Shown: positions 44,454 through 53,289 of the stretch, in pieces
Position numbering within the stretch: the stretch's first letter is position 1
Layout: each line of letters begins with the position of its first letter
Origin: Bernardetia sp. MNP-M8
GTDB lineage: Bacteria; Bacteroidota; Bacteroidia; Cytophagales; Bernardetiaceae
Direction of reading: 5' to 3'
Assembly: GCF_037126285.1 (NCBI RefSeq)
Contig: NZ_CP147012.1
Coordinates: 4,858,676 to 4,922,675 of the forward strand
DNA length: 64,000 nt
Notes under the pieces: generated by a model
What the model was told of the DNA's origin: nothing
Database searches by the model: none
What the model saw: the letters and a program-made list of their open reading frames with translations, nothing else
Translations under genes and position numbers: made by a program

Positions 44454-46001
44454 ATGCTAGATTCTATTCCATTTTTACGTGTTCCAAAACACTTAGCTCC
44501 TGAAAAGCACCGAGATTTTGCTATTCTTACGATGGTAGGAGTTTTAGGTTTTTCTGCTCATGTAGTATTTTTGATATGCTTTCTGATTTTTGGAGTATAT
44601 TCAATGGCATATTTTAATATAGCTAGTTGTTTTCTTTTTGCTGTTATTTTTATGGCAAACAGACAAATTGACTCAAATACGTCTACACTATTAACTGTTG
44701 CTATAGGAGAAATTATTCTTCACGCTATTTGTGCAGTTATTATTATAGGCTGGGATTCTAACTTTCATTACTATCTCTTTTTGGCAATGATGACTTCGTT
44801 TTTAACAGGTCGTGTGGGCATGACTTCTTATTTTTCTAATGGGATTGCTTTTTTTTCTTACCTAGCTCTTTATTTTTATACTTCTAATTTTGCGCCTTTA
44901 CAGGAAATTTCAGAAACAGGAAAATTTACATTTGGAATAATGAATTTAATAAGTGCTGGCATAATGGTAGTTACAATTACAGCTTATTTCAATTATGTAG
45001 CCAGCGAATCAGCTAGAAAATTTATAGCTTCAAACACCGAACTTTCTCAACAAACAGAAGAATTAAAGACACAATCTGAAAAATTAAGTAAAGCCAATAC
45101 ACATACAATGGATAGCATTAAGTATGCCCTGCGTATTCAAGAAGCAATGCTTCCTTCATCAAAGGAATTAACTCAAATTTTGGGAAATGAAAATTATATG
45201 GTGTTTTATAGTCCTAAAGATATTATTTCAGGCGATTTTTTTTGGTGTAAAGAGGTAAAAAACAAAAAAATAATTGCTCTTGGAGACTGTACGGGGCACG
45301 GCGTTCCAGGGGCAATGCTTACAATGATAGGAGAAAGCCTTTTGAATAGTATTATAGAAAAAGGAATTACACAACCGTCTCTTATTTTAGATGCTTTACA
45401 AGATTATTTTTCTACGTTATTTATCAGTAGAAATGATGTGAGAGATGGAATGGATATTTCTATTTGTACAATTGATAGTAATCAAAATCAACTCTCTTTT
45501 GCAGGTGCTAAAGCTCCTCTTACTTATATACAAAATGGAAAAATAAAGGCGATAAAAGGAGATAGAATGAGTATAGGACAAACATTTACTCGTAAGTTTA
45601 TACCTAGAGATTTTACAAATCATCAGATAGATATTTCTATTCCAACTACTTTTTATATGTATTCTGATGGTTATCAAGACCAATTTGGAGGAAAAAATAA
45701 TACAAAATTTTATAGTAAAAATTTGAGAAAACTTCTACTAGAAATTTATGAGCAGCCTATGAAAAAACAGCGTCTTGTCTTTAAAAGAACCCTTTTTAAA
45801 TGGAGAAATCTAAATAAACAAACTGACGATGTTACTATACTTGGGTTCAAAATCGATCCTAATGAATCGCAAGAAAAAACAAAGAGTATAGAAGAACAAA
45901 TAATTGAAAATGAATATAATGATGATAAATTAAGTGATGAGATTATTCAAAAACAATTGGAAATTCGAAAAATTTTGTATGAAGAAAATTATCGAAGTTA
46001 G
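44454..46001 (+). CDS. Membrane-bound SpoIIE-type PP2C phosphatase
   Basis: The protein has 515 residues. The N-terminal about 190 hold five to six TM helices (from A-I-L-T-M-V-G-V-L-G-F to G-I-M-V-V-T-I-T-A-Y-F), resembling sensor membrane domains seen before cyclases and kinases. A short coiled coil (about 195-220) leads to a SpoIIE phosphatase (about 222-460). Its metal residues lie in D-C-T-G-H-G-V-P-G (about 279), D-G-M-D-I-S and S-D-G-Y-Q-D-Q-F-G-G. The last about 45 residues are acidic and probably flexible. It should dephosphorylate a Ser/Thr phosphoprotein; the closest candidates are the small paralogs at 47329-49191 (inference). Confidence 0.9.
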   Translation: MLDSIPFLRVPKHLAPEKHRDFAILTMVGVLGFSAHVVFLICFLIFGVYSMAYFNIASCFLFAVIFMANRQIDSNTSTLLTVAIGEIILHAICAVIIIGWDSNFHYYLFLAMMTSFLTGRVGMTSYFSNGIAFFSYLALYFYTSNFAPLQEISETGKFTFGIMNLISAGIMVVTITAYFNYVASESARKFIASNTELSQQTEELKTQSEKLSKANTHTMDSIKYALRIQEAMLPSSKELTQILGNENYMVFYSPKDIISGDFFWCKEVKNKKIIALGDCTGHGVPGAMLTMIGESLLNSIIEKGITQPSLILDALQDYFSTLFISRNDVRDGMDISICTIDSNQNQLSFAGAKAPLTYIQNGKIKAIKGDRMSIGQTFTRKFIPRDFTNHQIDISIPTTFYMYSDGYQDQFGGKNNTKFYSKNLRKLLLEIYEQPMKKQRLVFKRTLFKWRNLNKQTDDVTILGFKIDPNESQEKTKSIEEQIIENEYNDDKLSDEIIQKQLEIRKILYEENYRS

Positions 46002-46100
46002 TTAGAAATTGTTTAAGAACAGAACACAGATAAAGTGTTCATTCTTCCATAAAATGTCCATTCTTAAATAACTTCAAAGTATATATAGAACCAAAATTAT

Positions 46101-46140
46101 AAAAAGGCTTTTAAACTTATTTAGTTTGAAAGCCTTTTTT
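46101..46140. terminator. Rho-independent terminator after the phosphatase gene
   Basis: Arms AAAAAGGCTTTTAAAC and GTTTGAAAGCCTTTTT have a 7-base loop and one mismatch. Confidence 0.85.
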
Positions 46141-46200
46141 GTTGTTTATTTTTTTAACTTGAGCTAGAAAAATTCTTTGAATAAAAAAACATTCAATCAA

Positions 46201-47172
46201 ATGAAAACAAATACACTAGTATCATTTTTTATCTTGTTGCTTTTCTCTATCTCAATTTGTAAAGCTCAAAGCACTTATAAAAATGAACCTTCATTAGAAA
46301 ATCAGTATGGCACACCAAATGCAGATGCACCAAAAGAAATTTTAGATTATGCTGATTTAATTGGAAAATGTAATTGCAAATCTGTCAGTCGAATTAATCA
46401 GACAGAATGGTCAGATACAGTTGCCATGACTTGGGAATTCAAATATATCATGAATGGAATGGCTATTCAAGACCAAACTCTAAAGGCTGATGGAAAACAT
46501 TCAGGCAGTATTCGTCAGTTTAATTCAGATAGTTCTCGTTGGTATGTGCATTATTATAGTAGCTCAGTAGCTATTCCTATTATGTCGGTTTGGGAAGGAA
46601 ATAAAAATGAACAAGGTGATATAGTTTTGTATAAAAATCAACCTTCACCAACTGGTGCAGCAGGTTTTTACAAAATTGTGTTCTCAAATATTTCTAAAGA
46701 GAGCTTTGATTGGACAGGAGCTTGGGTAAGCAAAGATGAATCTATCATTTATCCAACTTGGAAGATATTTTGCAAAAAACAAGTTCAACTCACAGCACAC
46801 CAAGAAAAAGAAATTATATTGAAAAATATAGATGCATTTTCAAAAGCCTATATGAATGCTAATTTTGAGGCGATTGCAAATTCTTATTCTATTGATGCCA
46901 AGATTTTCCCTAGTGGTTCGGATATTATTGATGGACGAGAAGCGATAAAAGAAAAGTGGATTATCAAAGATGGAAGCAAAATTCTGAATCATAAAATTAC
47001 ACCTTTAGAGATAAAATTAGTAGGTGATTATGCCTATGATTTTGGATACTACGAAGGAGAATCAGAATCTAAAGAAGGAGAAAAATCTAGTTTTAAGGGA
47101 AAGTACGTCATTGTTTGGAAAAAAACAGAGGGAAAATGGAAAATGTATTTGGATATTTGGAATAGAATTTAA
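46201..47172 (+). CDS. Exported protein with C-terminal SnoaL/DUF4440-like domain
   Basis: The protein has 323 residues from the ATG at 46201; a TTG 24 bases upstream is also in frame but adds only a polar stretch before the signal peptide. The signal peptide ends C-K-A-Q. The middle (about 45-195) resembles DUF1579-type beta-sandwich domains (M-T-W-E-F-K-Y-I-M-N-G, W-E-G-N-K-N-E-Q-G). The C-terminal about 120 residues form a DUF4440/SnoaL-like fold (A-Y-M-N-A-N-F-E-A-I-A-N-S-Y, D-G-R-E-A-I-K-E-K-W, G-K-W-K-M-Y-L-D-I-W-N). The function is unknown. Confidence 0.78.
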   Translation: MKTNTLVSFFILLLFSISICKAQSTYKNEPSLENQYGTPNADAPKEILDYADLIGKCNCKSVSRINQTEWSDTVAMTWEFKYIMNGMAIQDQTLKADGKHSGSIRQFNSDSSRWYVHYYSSSVAIPIMSVWEGNKNEQGDIVLYKNQPSPTGAAGFYKIVFSNISKESFDWTGAWVSKDESIIYPTWKIFCKKQVQLTAHQEKEIILKNIDAFSKAYMNANFEAIANSYSIDAKIFPSGSDIIDGREAIKEKWIIKDGSKILNHKITPLEIKLVGDYAYDFGYYEGESESKEGEKSSFKGKYVIVWKKTEGKWKMYLDIWNRI

Positions 47173-47258
47173 AATTATTTTTATCAACATTTTTATATAT
47201 ATTTTCTCAAACAATTCAATTTTAATTGGATTGGTAATTTTATAATTCATTCTATTTT
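47172..47258 (+). repeat. 78-bp repeat, copy 1
   Basis: Bases 47181-47258 match 62722-62799 at 75 of 78 positions without gaps, and weaker similarity extends about 9 bases further upstream. It begins at the stop codon of the DUF4440-like gene. Confidence 0.88.
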
Positions 47259-47328
47259 AGTGTATCATATTGCAAGGTTTATTGTATGAAGTAGCAAAAA
47301 TAAGATAAAAAAATTTCGTGCGTTTGCC

Positions 47329-47730
47329 CTAGTCTTTTTTGATTTTATCTAAAAAATTTTCAGCATCTTCTACTGTATAGAATATATTTTGAGGAAGAGA
47401 GGAACGCTCAGCAATTCTTCCAAACTGTAAATTTACAATATCATTATTTGGCAAAACTCTAGCAACCTTTAAAAGTCCGTTCTCAGTTACATACTTTTGA
47501 ATTTCTTCATGATATTTATCTAACTTTGGAGACTGTATTTGCATATTTCTGATATCTGATAGAATAGTAAAATTAGGTTGAATTTCTTTAATTACATCTT
47601 TCCAATCAGATAAAAAAATATCCATATCTTCTATTTTCCAAACTCCTTTTTGAAGTCGAAAGTAGACACGGTTTTTTGATGTATCAATAGAAAACATATA
47701 ATTTTTTCTGTCAATTAATTTTATTTTCAT
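47329..47730 (-). CDS. Small uncharacterised protein, array member A (STAS-like fold possible)
   Basis: This 133-residue protein is the last and most divergent of four tandem paralogs. The shared pattern is S-K-N-R-V-Y-F near residue 18, W near 31, a D-W helix, N-F-T-I-L-S-D-I-R near 53, an N-G-L turn near 85, and N-D-I-V-N-L-Q-F-x-R-I-A near 97, with E-D-A-E-N-F-L-D at the end. The third position of the D-I-x-N motif is Val here but Ser in the other three. There is no signal peptide, so it is cytoplasmic. It starts 23 bases after member B stops, so the two are probably co-transcribed. Confidence 0.8.
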   Translation of the reverse strand: MKIKLIDRKNYMFSIDTSKNRVYFRLQKGVWKIEDMDIFLSDWKDVIKEIQPNFTILSDIRNMQIQSPKLDKYHEEIQKYVTENGLLKVARVLPNNDIVNLQFGRIAERSSLPQNIFYTVEDAENFLDKIKKD

Positions 47731-47753
47731 TTTACAATAAATTTTTTTATGTT

Positions 47754-48161
47754 TTATCTACATTCATCCAAAAACTTATCTAAAAATCTATCAGCTAGTT
47801 CGTATGTTTCGAATCTACTTATCGGAACTCCAGAATGTTGAGCAATACGAGCCATTTGCAAATTAGAAATATCATTTTCTGCTACAATTTCAGCAATATG
47901 ACAAAGTCCATTTCTAGAAACATACTCTTGCATATTTTCAAAAACTTTTACCATTTGGCGAGACAAAATAGGCATCAAACGAAAATCACAAATGATGGTA
48001 AAATCTACAGTTATTTTGTTTATTATTTCATGCCATTCTTCAAAAAAATGACAAAAATCATCTTCATCGTTCCATTTTTGGAGTATAGAAAGGTAGACTC
48101 TATTTTTTGAATAATCTACTTCTAGTGTATAGTAAATATTTTTTGATACTTGATTTTTCAT
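47754..48161 (-). CDS. Small uncharacterised protein, array member B (STAS-like fold possible)
   Basis: The protein has 135 residues. The paralog pattern is Y-S-K-N-R-V-Y-L-S-I-L, H-F-F-E-E-W-H, V-D-F-T-I-I-C-D-F-R-L-M-P-I-L-S, S-R-N-G-L, and N-D-I-S-N-L-Q-M-A-R-I-A, ending in A-D-R-F-L-D. The predicted alternation of strands and helices (strand-strand-helix-strand-helix-strand-helix) would suit a STAS or SpoIIAA-like fold, but no known family was recognised. A possible -7 box lies at 48193-48200, 31 bases upstream. Confidence 0.8.
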   Translation of the reverse strand: MKNQVSKNIYYTLEVDYSKNRVYLSILQKWNDEDDFCHFFEEWHEIINKITVDFTIICDFRLMPILSRQMVKVFENMQEYVSRNGLCHIAEIVAENDISNLQMARIAQHSGVPISRFETYELADRFLDKFLDECR

Positions 48162-48192
48162 AAACAGTTTCTAATAATTATAAGTAAGTTTA

Positions 48193-48200
48193 CAAAGATA
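48193..48200 (-). promoter_or_regulatory. Possible -7 promoter box (TATCTTTG) for array members B and A
   Basis: It matches TAnnTTTG 31 bases upstream of the member B start, inside the array. No -33 TTG was seen. Confidence 0.35.
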
Positions 48201-48224
48201 GAATTTATTTATGATGTTATTCCC

Positions 48225-48635
48225 CTAATTTTTATACTTTTTTTCTTGTTGATTTAGATATTCTTCTGCTTCCTCAAGAGAGGGAAACATATTTTTGGGA
48301 ATTTTATTCTTATCTTCCAAACGATCAATTTGTATATTAGAAATGTCATTTATTGCTGCTACTTCTGCTACATGAAACAGTCCTTTTTCTGTAAAATAAT
48401 TATGTGTTTTAGAAAATAGAGCTGCAATTTCTTTAGATAAAATTGGCATTACTTTCAAATCAGAAAGAATTGTAAAATTAGTTTCAAGCGACTCCACAGC
48501 TTGTTTCCACTCTTCAAAGAAAGTAGGAAAATCTTCAATTCCATTCCAAGGAGCAAGAACATAAAAATAAGCTCTATTCTTTGTTTTATCTATTTGTATA
48601 TGATAATATTGAGTCTTTGCAATATCTATTTTCAT
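48225..48635 (-). CDS. Small uncharacterised protein, array member C (STAS-like fold possible)
   Basis: The protein has 136 residues. It carries K-T-K-N-R-A-Y-F-Y-V-L-A-P-W-N-G-I-E-D-F, F-F-E-E-W-K, N-F-T-I-L-S-D-L-K-V-M-P-I-L-S, E-K-G-L, and N-D-I-S-N-I-Q-I-D-R-L, ending E-E-A-E-E-Y-L-N. It sits 145 bases downstream of member D and 63 bases upstream of member B, all on the minus strand. Confidence 0.8.
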   Translation of the reverse strand: MKIDIAKTQYYHIQIDKTKNRAYFYVLAPWNGIEDFPTFFEEWKQAVESLETNFTILSDLKVMPILSKEIAALFSKTHNYFTEKGLFHVAEVAAINDISNIQIDRLEDKNKIPKNMFPSLEEAEEYLNQQEKKYKN

Positions 48636-48780
48636 CTTTTTATCTCTTTTTTTTACTAGAGAATAAGTTCTTTAAATTTTGTTTATTAAGTAAATTCCAC
48701 TAGCCACAATATCATATATTTGGTTTTGTGTTTTGCTAATTAATTACAATTAAATTTCAACTATATCTTGATAAAAAAGA

Positions 48781-49191
48781 CTACATATTCAAATTAGCTA
48801 CTAATTGGTCAAGATAATTTTCAGCTTCCTCTTCAGTTTTGAATTTATTGACAGGCATTTGATTACGTTCAGAAAGTCTGTGTATTTGCAAATTCGAAAT
48901 ATCATCAACTGCTGCTGTTTCTGCAAGAGCAATAAGCCCATTCTCTATCAAATAACTTTGAATTCGTCCAAAAAGAGCCTCTATATCATAATTCAACTTT
49001 GGCATCAATCTCAAATCAGAATGAATTGTAAAATTTGGTTTCATTCTTTTTGCTGTTTCTATCCATACCTCTTCAAAATTCTCAAAATCTTTTATTCCAG
49101 ACCATTTAGCTAATACTGCAAAATAAATCCTGTTTTTTGAAAGGTTTACTTCTATACAATAATGTTCCGTTTTTAATACTTCTGTTTTCAT
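48781..49191 (-). CDS. Small uncharacterised protein, array member D (STAS-like fold possible)
   Basis: The protein has 136 residues. It carries L-S-K-N-R-I-Y-F-A-V-L-A-K-W-S-G-I-K-D-F, F-E-E-V-W, N-F-T-I-H-S-D-L-R-L-M-P-K-L, E-N-G-L, and D-D-I-S-N-L-Q-I-H-R-L-S, ending E-E-A-E-N-Y-L-D. It is the first array gene after the 7TMR-DISM/SpoIIE phosphatase gene, 125 bases downstream of it on the same strand. It has its own possible promoter box at 49280-49287. Confidence 0.8.
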   Translation of the reverse strand: MKTEVLKTEHYCIEVNLSKNRIYFAVLAKWSGIKDFENFEEVWIETAKRMKPNFTIHSDLRLMPKLNYDIEALFGRIQSYLIENGLIALAETAAVDDISNLQIHRLSERNQMPVNKFKTEEEAENYLDQLVANLNM

Positions 49192-49279
49192 GATGAGATA
49201 TTCTTATTTAATGTGAACTTATTGAGACACCAACGATTTTATAGAGTGGTTTGTTGATAGTGTTACACTAGAATAGCAA

Positions 49280-49287
49280 CAAAGGTA
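49280..49287 (-). promoter_or_regulatory. Possible -7 promoter box (TACCTTTG) for the small-paralog array
   Basis: It matches TAnnTTTG 89 bases upstream of member D. A TTTG lies 12 bases further upstream, closer than the usual 17-23. Confidence 0.4.
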
Positions 49288-49316
49288 AAGTTTTTCTATC
49301 AAAACAGATTTTTTTT

Positions 49317-51461
49317 TTAGCCTACATAAATTCCCATCACCAAAATATCATCTGTTTGTTTTTCGGTCTGTTTCCAGTCTTCCAAAATCTGATTTAAGGT
49401 ATTTTCTTGTTCTGAAATAGGAAGTTTACTTATTTCTAACAAAAGTTCTCTAAACCGTTTTTTCATGAATTTCCTAATTTCACTTTGTCCATCTTTTGGC
49501 TTTCCAAATTGGTCTTGAAAACCATCACTTGCCATATAAAGTGTTGTTTGAGGAGGAAGAATAAATGTAGATGTTTCAAAGCTTTTTTCTTTTCGCTTTT
49601 TATAATTTGATTTTCCTCCTCCAATAGCATGTTTTGAGCCTTTTACTTCTTGTATTGTTCCATGTTCTACTAAATACAATGGATTTTTTGCGCCTGCAAA
49701 CTTTACTGTTCGGGTTGTGTGGCAATAATTAATAATAGAAATATCCATTCCATCTCTAGTATTTTGATTTCTAAATGTAGCTTCTACTTTTTCATCAAGA
49801 AGTTTTAAAACTTCATTTGGCTGAGTTACTTGTTTATTAATTACAATTTCTGTCAATAAATCATTTCCCATAACGGTCATAAATGCCCCTGGAACGCCAT
49901 GACCTGTACAATCTGCACAAACGACAATAGAATGTATTTTTTCATTAACAATCAATTTGGTAAACCAATAAAAATCTCCAGAAACAATATCACGAGGTTT
50001 AAACAATACGAAACTCTCAAGAAATAAATCCTCTAAACCATTTTTGTCTCCTAAAATTGATTGCTGAATTCGTGCAGCATAACGAATTGAATCTGTAATA
50101 TGTTGATTTTTTTCCTCCAAAATGTGACTTTGCTGTTCTAATTCAGTATTTCGCTCATTTACTTCAAGAGTTCTTTCAGCTACTTTGTGTTCCAAATTTA
50201 TTGTTAAATCTTCTACTCTATTAAAAGCTCTTGAAAAACGTTTGGCAAGAATTCCCATTTGTAAAAGAATAAAAGCACCAAAGCCAAATTGAATCAAGTC
50301 AAAATATGAGGTTAGCGAAATTCCTACTGTATTTAGTCCATCATGTATGCCTGTAAGCAGTAAAAATGCAATACCTAGAGTTTGCCAAAGCGTTTCATCT
50401 CGTTTTTTGTAAATAGCTGTTCCTAATATAATCACACCAAAAAGGATTGCAATAACCATCTGAACAATCTGTAAATACTGTATAAATTGAAGGAAAATAT
50501 AAGTCGGTAAAAGCAAAAACAACAGACTCAAAGCAGCCAAACCTCCAGAAACAGGAAACATAAACTTTTTAGCCTCTCTTGGATAAAGTGATTGCAAATA
50601 TAAAATAGCTGTTGGAAAAAGCAAGAAAAACGAACCGTAATAAAATCTTGGTTGAAGACTTGAATCAAAACTTGTATGCAAATGAAGATATTCGTAAAAA
50701 TAATGGTCTGCAAAAATCAGATGAATAACTCCTAAAAAGAAAGTCAAAAGCCCAAAATATAATGTCGATTTTTGTTTTGGGCGAAAAAGAAATAAAGCAA
50801 AATGATAAACAGCAATAAAAAATAGAAGTCCAAGCCAAATTCCACTCCATGTCTGCTTTATTTCCTTAGTTTGTAACAGATTTTTGTATATTCCAATTTT
50901 GAAATTTTCAAGAATTCCACCAATAAAAAAATCAGGATTTGCTACTTGTACAACAATATCTAGTTCTGCATTTTCTCCCTCTAACATAAGTAAGTCTCCC
51001 GAAAAAACATCATCAGCTTCTTTTGCATTTGTTGTCATTTTGCCTGCCTCATAAATTAATTTTTGATTGACAAATACTTTGTTTGCAGACCATATTTTAG
51101 GAATTTTGATAGCCAAATTTTTACGCAGATTTCTAGGCAATTTTACTTGAATTCGGTACGTTGCTGCACCTCTTGATGGATAATTTTCTCCCGTTTTTGG
51201 GTCTTTATAGGTATTCCATGATGTTGGAACAAGTACATATTGAAACTCTTTTTGCTCTTCTATATTTTTAGGTAAAATCCATTTATTCCAAAAAAATTGC
51301 CACTCACCTTTCAATATAATTACTTCTTCTGAGTCCATTATTTTATCTGAAAGATCTATTATTCCTTTTTCAGATTCGATAGAAAGTTCTTTTTGATAAG
51401 AACAAGAAGAAAATAAAAAAACCAATAGAATTCCTAGCACAAAATGAATTCTAAAAATCAT
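49317..51461 (-). CDS. 7TMR-DISM sensor with SpoIIE-type PP2C phosphatase output
   Basis: The protein has 714 residues from the ATG at 51461, chosen because it starts a signal peptide with lipobox (V-F-L-F-S-S-C). The frame stays open up to 51557, so a longer form is possible. A jelly-roll 7TMR-DISM extracellular domain (about 35-190, with W-Q-F-F-W-N-K-W, V-P-T-S-W-N and R-G-A-A-T-Y-R-I) is followed by seven TM helices (about 200-405), a coiled coil (about 410-460) and a SpoIIE phosphatase (about 465-714). Metal residues lie in D-C-T-G-H-G-V-P-G, D-G-M-D-I-S and S-D-G-F-Q-D-Q-F-G. It senses an unknown external ligand. Four small paralogous genes follow it on the same strand. Confidence 0.92.
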   Translation of the reverse strand: MIFRIHFVLGILLVFLFSSCSYQKELSIESEKGIIDLSDKIMDSEEVIILKGEWQFFWNKWILPKNIEEQKEFQYVLVPTSWNTYKDPKTGENYPSRGAATYRIQVKLPRNLRKNLAIKIPKIWSANKVFVNQKLIYEAGKMTTNAKEADDVFSGDLLMLEGENAELDIVVQVANPDFFIGGILENFKIGIYKNLLQTKEIKQTWSGIWLGLLFFIAVYHFALFLFRPKQKSTLYFGLLTFFLGVIHLIFADHYFYEYLHLHTSFDSSLQPRFYYGSFFLLFPTAILYLQSLYPREAKKFMFPVSGGLAALSLLFLLLPTYIFLQFIQYLQIVQMVIAILFGVIILGTAIYKKRDETLWQTLGIAFLLLTGIHDGLNTVGISLTSYFDLIQFGFGAFILLQMGILAKRFSRAFNRVEDLTINLEHKVAERTLEVNERNTELEQQSHILEEKNQHITDSIRYAARIQQSILGDKNGLEDLFLESFVLFKPRDIVSGDFYWFTKLIVNEKIHSIVVCADCTGHGVPGAFMTVMGNDLLTEIVINKQVTQPNEVLKLLDEKVEATFRNQNTRDGMDISIINYCHTTRTVKFAGAKNPLYLVEHGTIQEVKGSKHAIGGGKSNYKKRKEKSFETSTFILPPQTTLYMASDGFQDQFGKPKDGQSEIRKFMKKRFRELLLEISKLPISEQENTLNQILEDWKQTEKQTDDILVMGIYVG

Positions 51462-51698
51462 TTGAACAGACAAAAACCTAAGTAAATAGGAAGATAAATA
51501 TGGAAATGTATTTTTTAATGTATAGTTTTGCATTTGGAAAGGCAGATGGATACTCAAATAAAACAGTTCAATAAATCTAAATTACAATAAAAATAAATAA
51601 ATCCATTACCTATTTATATTTCAAATTTGTTAAAGTATTTTTTACAAAAAATAATCCTATAAAAAACACTTAAAGTTTAATAGCTTTAAAGATACAAT

Positions 51699-53264
51699 AT
51701 GATAGAATTAGAAAGATTACTACATCATCTCTTAAATCAGTTTTTAGTTTATACTCAAAATGCTCCTCTACTTTTTAATAGTGGTATTTTTTTGGTTCTT
51801 TTTCTTATTTTTTATGGTGGATATATTCTTCTTTACAAAAATGATTTGTTGAGAATTGTTTATGTCATTGCTTTTAGTTTTTTTTTCTATTACAAATCTA
51901 GTGGAGGATTTGTTTTTTTACTTGGTTTTTCTGCTCTTTTCAATTATTTAAGTGGGTTCTTAATAGATTCTTTTCAGCTAAAACGAAACAGAAAAATAAT
52001 ACTTTGGATTAGTATTTTAGTAAACGTAGCTTTACTTTTTTACTTCAAATATACTTTTTTCTTTCTCAAAAACTGGAATGCAATTACTTCTCAAAATATT
52101 CAATTAGAATCTATTTTTCTTCCTATTGGAATATCTTTTTTTACATTTCAAGCTATTAGTTATGTTGTTGATGTCTATAAAAAAGAAATTCCTGCTTGTC
52201 GAAACTTATTTGACTTCACCTTTTATCTTAGTTTTTTTCCTCAACTTGTGGCAGGTCCTATAGTTAGGGCAAAAGATTTTTTACCACAAATTCGCCAAAA
52301 ATTAGAATTTGATTCGGTTAACTTAGGTTGGGGACTTTTTTGGATTTTGAAAGGACTCTTTAAGAAAGCTGTTTTGGCTGATTATTTGGCTCAGTATGTA
52401 GATTTGATTTATTCGAATGAAGCAGGTTATACAGGCTTTGAGCATCTTTTGGCAATGTATGGCTATACCATTCAGATTTATTGTGATTTTTCAGGTTATT
52501 CGGATATGGCAATCGGACTCGCCATGCTGATGGGTTATGAGCTTTGTATCAATTTTGACCGTCCGTATTTGGCTACTTCAATTACAGAGTTTTGGAGACG
52601 TTGGCATATTTCACTTTCTACTTGGCTGCGTGATTATATTTATATTCCTTTAGGTGGAAATCGTCATGGCATTTTGAGAATGTATCTGGCTCTTATGGCG
52701 ACAATGCTGATTGGTGGTTTTTGGCATGGTGCAGATTGGAAATTTGTTTTTTGGGGAGCTATGCATGGAGTGGGTTTAGTTGTTCATAAACTTTACTTGA
52801 CACTTATTTTAGAATTTAAGAAAAATAATTTAGACGATTATAATATAAATAATAATCAGAAAATAGGCTTTTTGAAGAAAACAATTCTTTCTACTTCTGA
52901 TAATCTATTTAATTCATTAAAAAATAGTATTGGATGGATTATGACATTTCATTTTGTGGCTTTTTTATGGGTTTTCTTTAGAGCAGAGAGTTTTGAAAAA
53001 GCATGGTTTTCTATTCATAAAATTTTAACCACAACAGATTTTGATTATGCGCTTCCTTTTTGGGAAACTCGTCCTTTATTTATTGTAATGCTTGTTCTAG
53101 GATTAGTTGCACATTTTAGTTCAAAATTATCGTATCAAAACTTAGGGAATTATTTTGCTTCGCTTCCCTTTTGGGCAAAAGCTGTTTGTTATTTAATCGT
53201 TGTTCAGATTATTTTGCAAACGCAATCTGAAGGGGTACAGCCGTTTATTTATTTTCAGTTTTAG
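51699..53264 (+). CDS. MBOAT family O-acyltransferase (AlgI/DltB-like)
   Basis: The protein has 521 residues with about eleven membrane helices. MBOAT landmarks are F-L-P-I-G-I-S-F-F-T-F-Q-A-I-S-Y, F-P-Q-L-V-A-G-P-I-V-R, Q-I-Y-C-D-F-S-G-Y-S-D-M-A-I-G, W-R-R-W-H-I-S-L-S-T-W-L-R-D-Y-I-Y-I-P-L-G-G, and the catalytic His region G-G-F-W-H-G-A-D-W (about 340). AlgI-type members move acyl groups across the membrane for acetylation of exported polysaccharides. No matching AlgJ/SGNH partner is adjacent. The TPR protein gene follows 25 bases after the stop. Confidence 0.93.
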   Translation: MIELERLLHHLLNQFLVYTQNAPLLFNSGIFLVLFLIFYGGYILLYKNDLLRIVYVIAFSFFFYYKSSGGFVFLLGFSALFNYLSGFLIDSFQLKRNRKIILWISILVNVALLFYFKYTFFFLKNWNAITSQNIQLESIFLPIGISFFTFQAISYVVDVYKKEIPACRNLFDFTFYLSFFPQLVAGPIVRAKDFLPQIRQKLEFDSVNLGWGLFWILKGLFKKAVLADYLAQYVDLIYSNEAGYTGFEHLLAMYGYTIQIYCDFSGYSDMAIGLAMLMGYELCINFDRPYLATSITEFWRRWHISLSTWLRDYIYIPLGGNRHGILRMYLALMATMLIGGFWHGADWKFVFWGAMHGVGLVVHKLYLTLILEFKKNNLDDYNINNNQKIGFLKKTILSTSDNLFNSLKNSIGWIMTFHFVAFLWVFFRAESFEKAWFSIHKILTTTDFDYALPFWETRPLFIVMLVLGLVAHFSSKLSYQNLGNYFASLPFWAKAVCYLIVVQIILQTQSEGVQPFIYFQF

Positions 53265-53289
53265 GTGTAAGTGTAAAGAATAAAAATCT

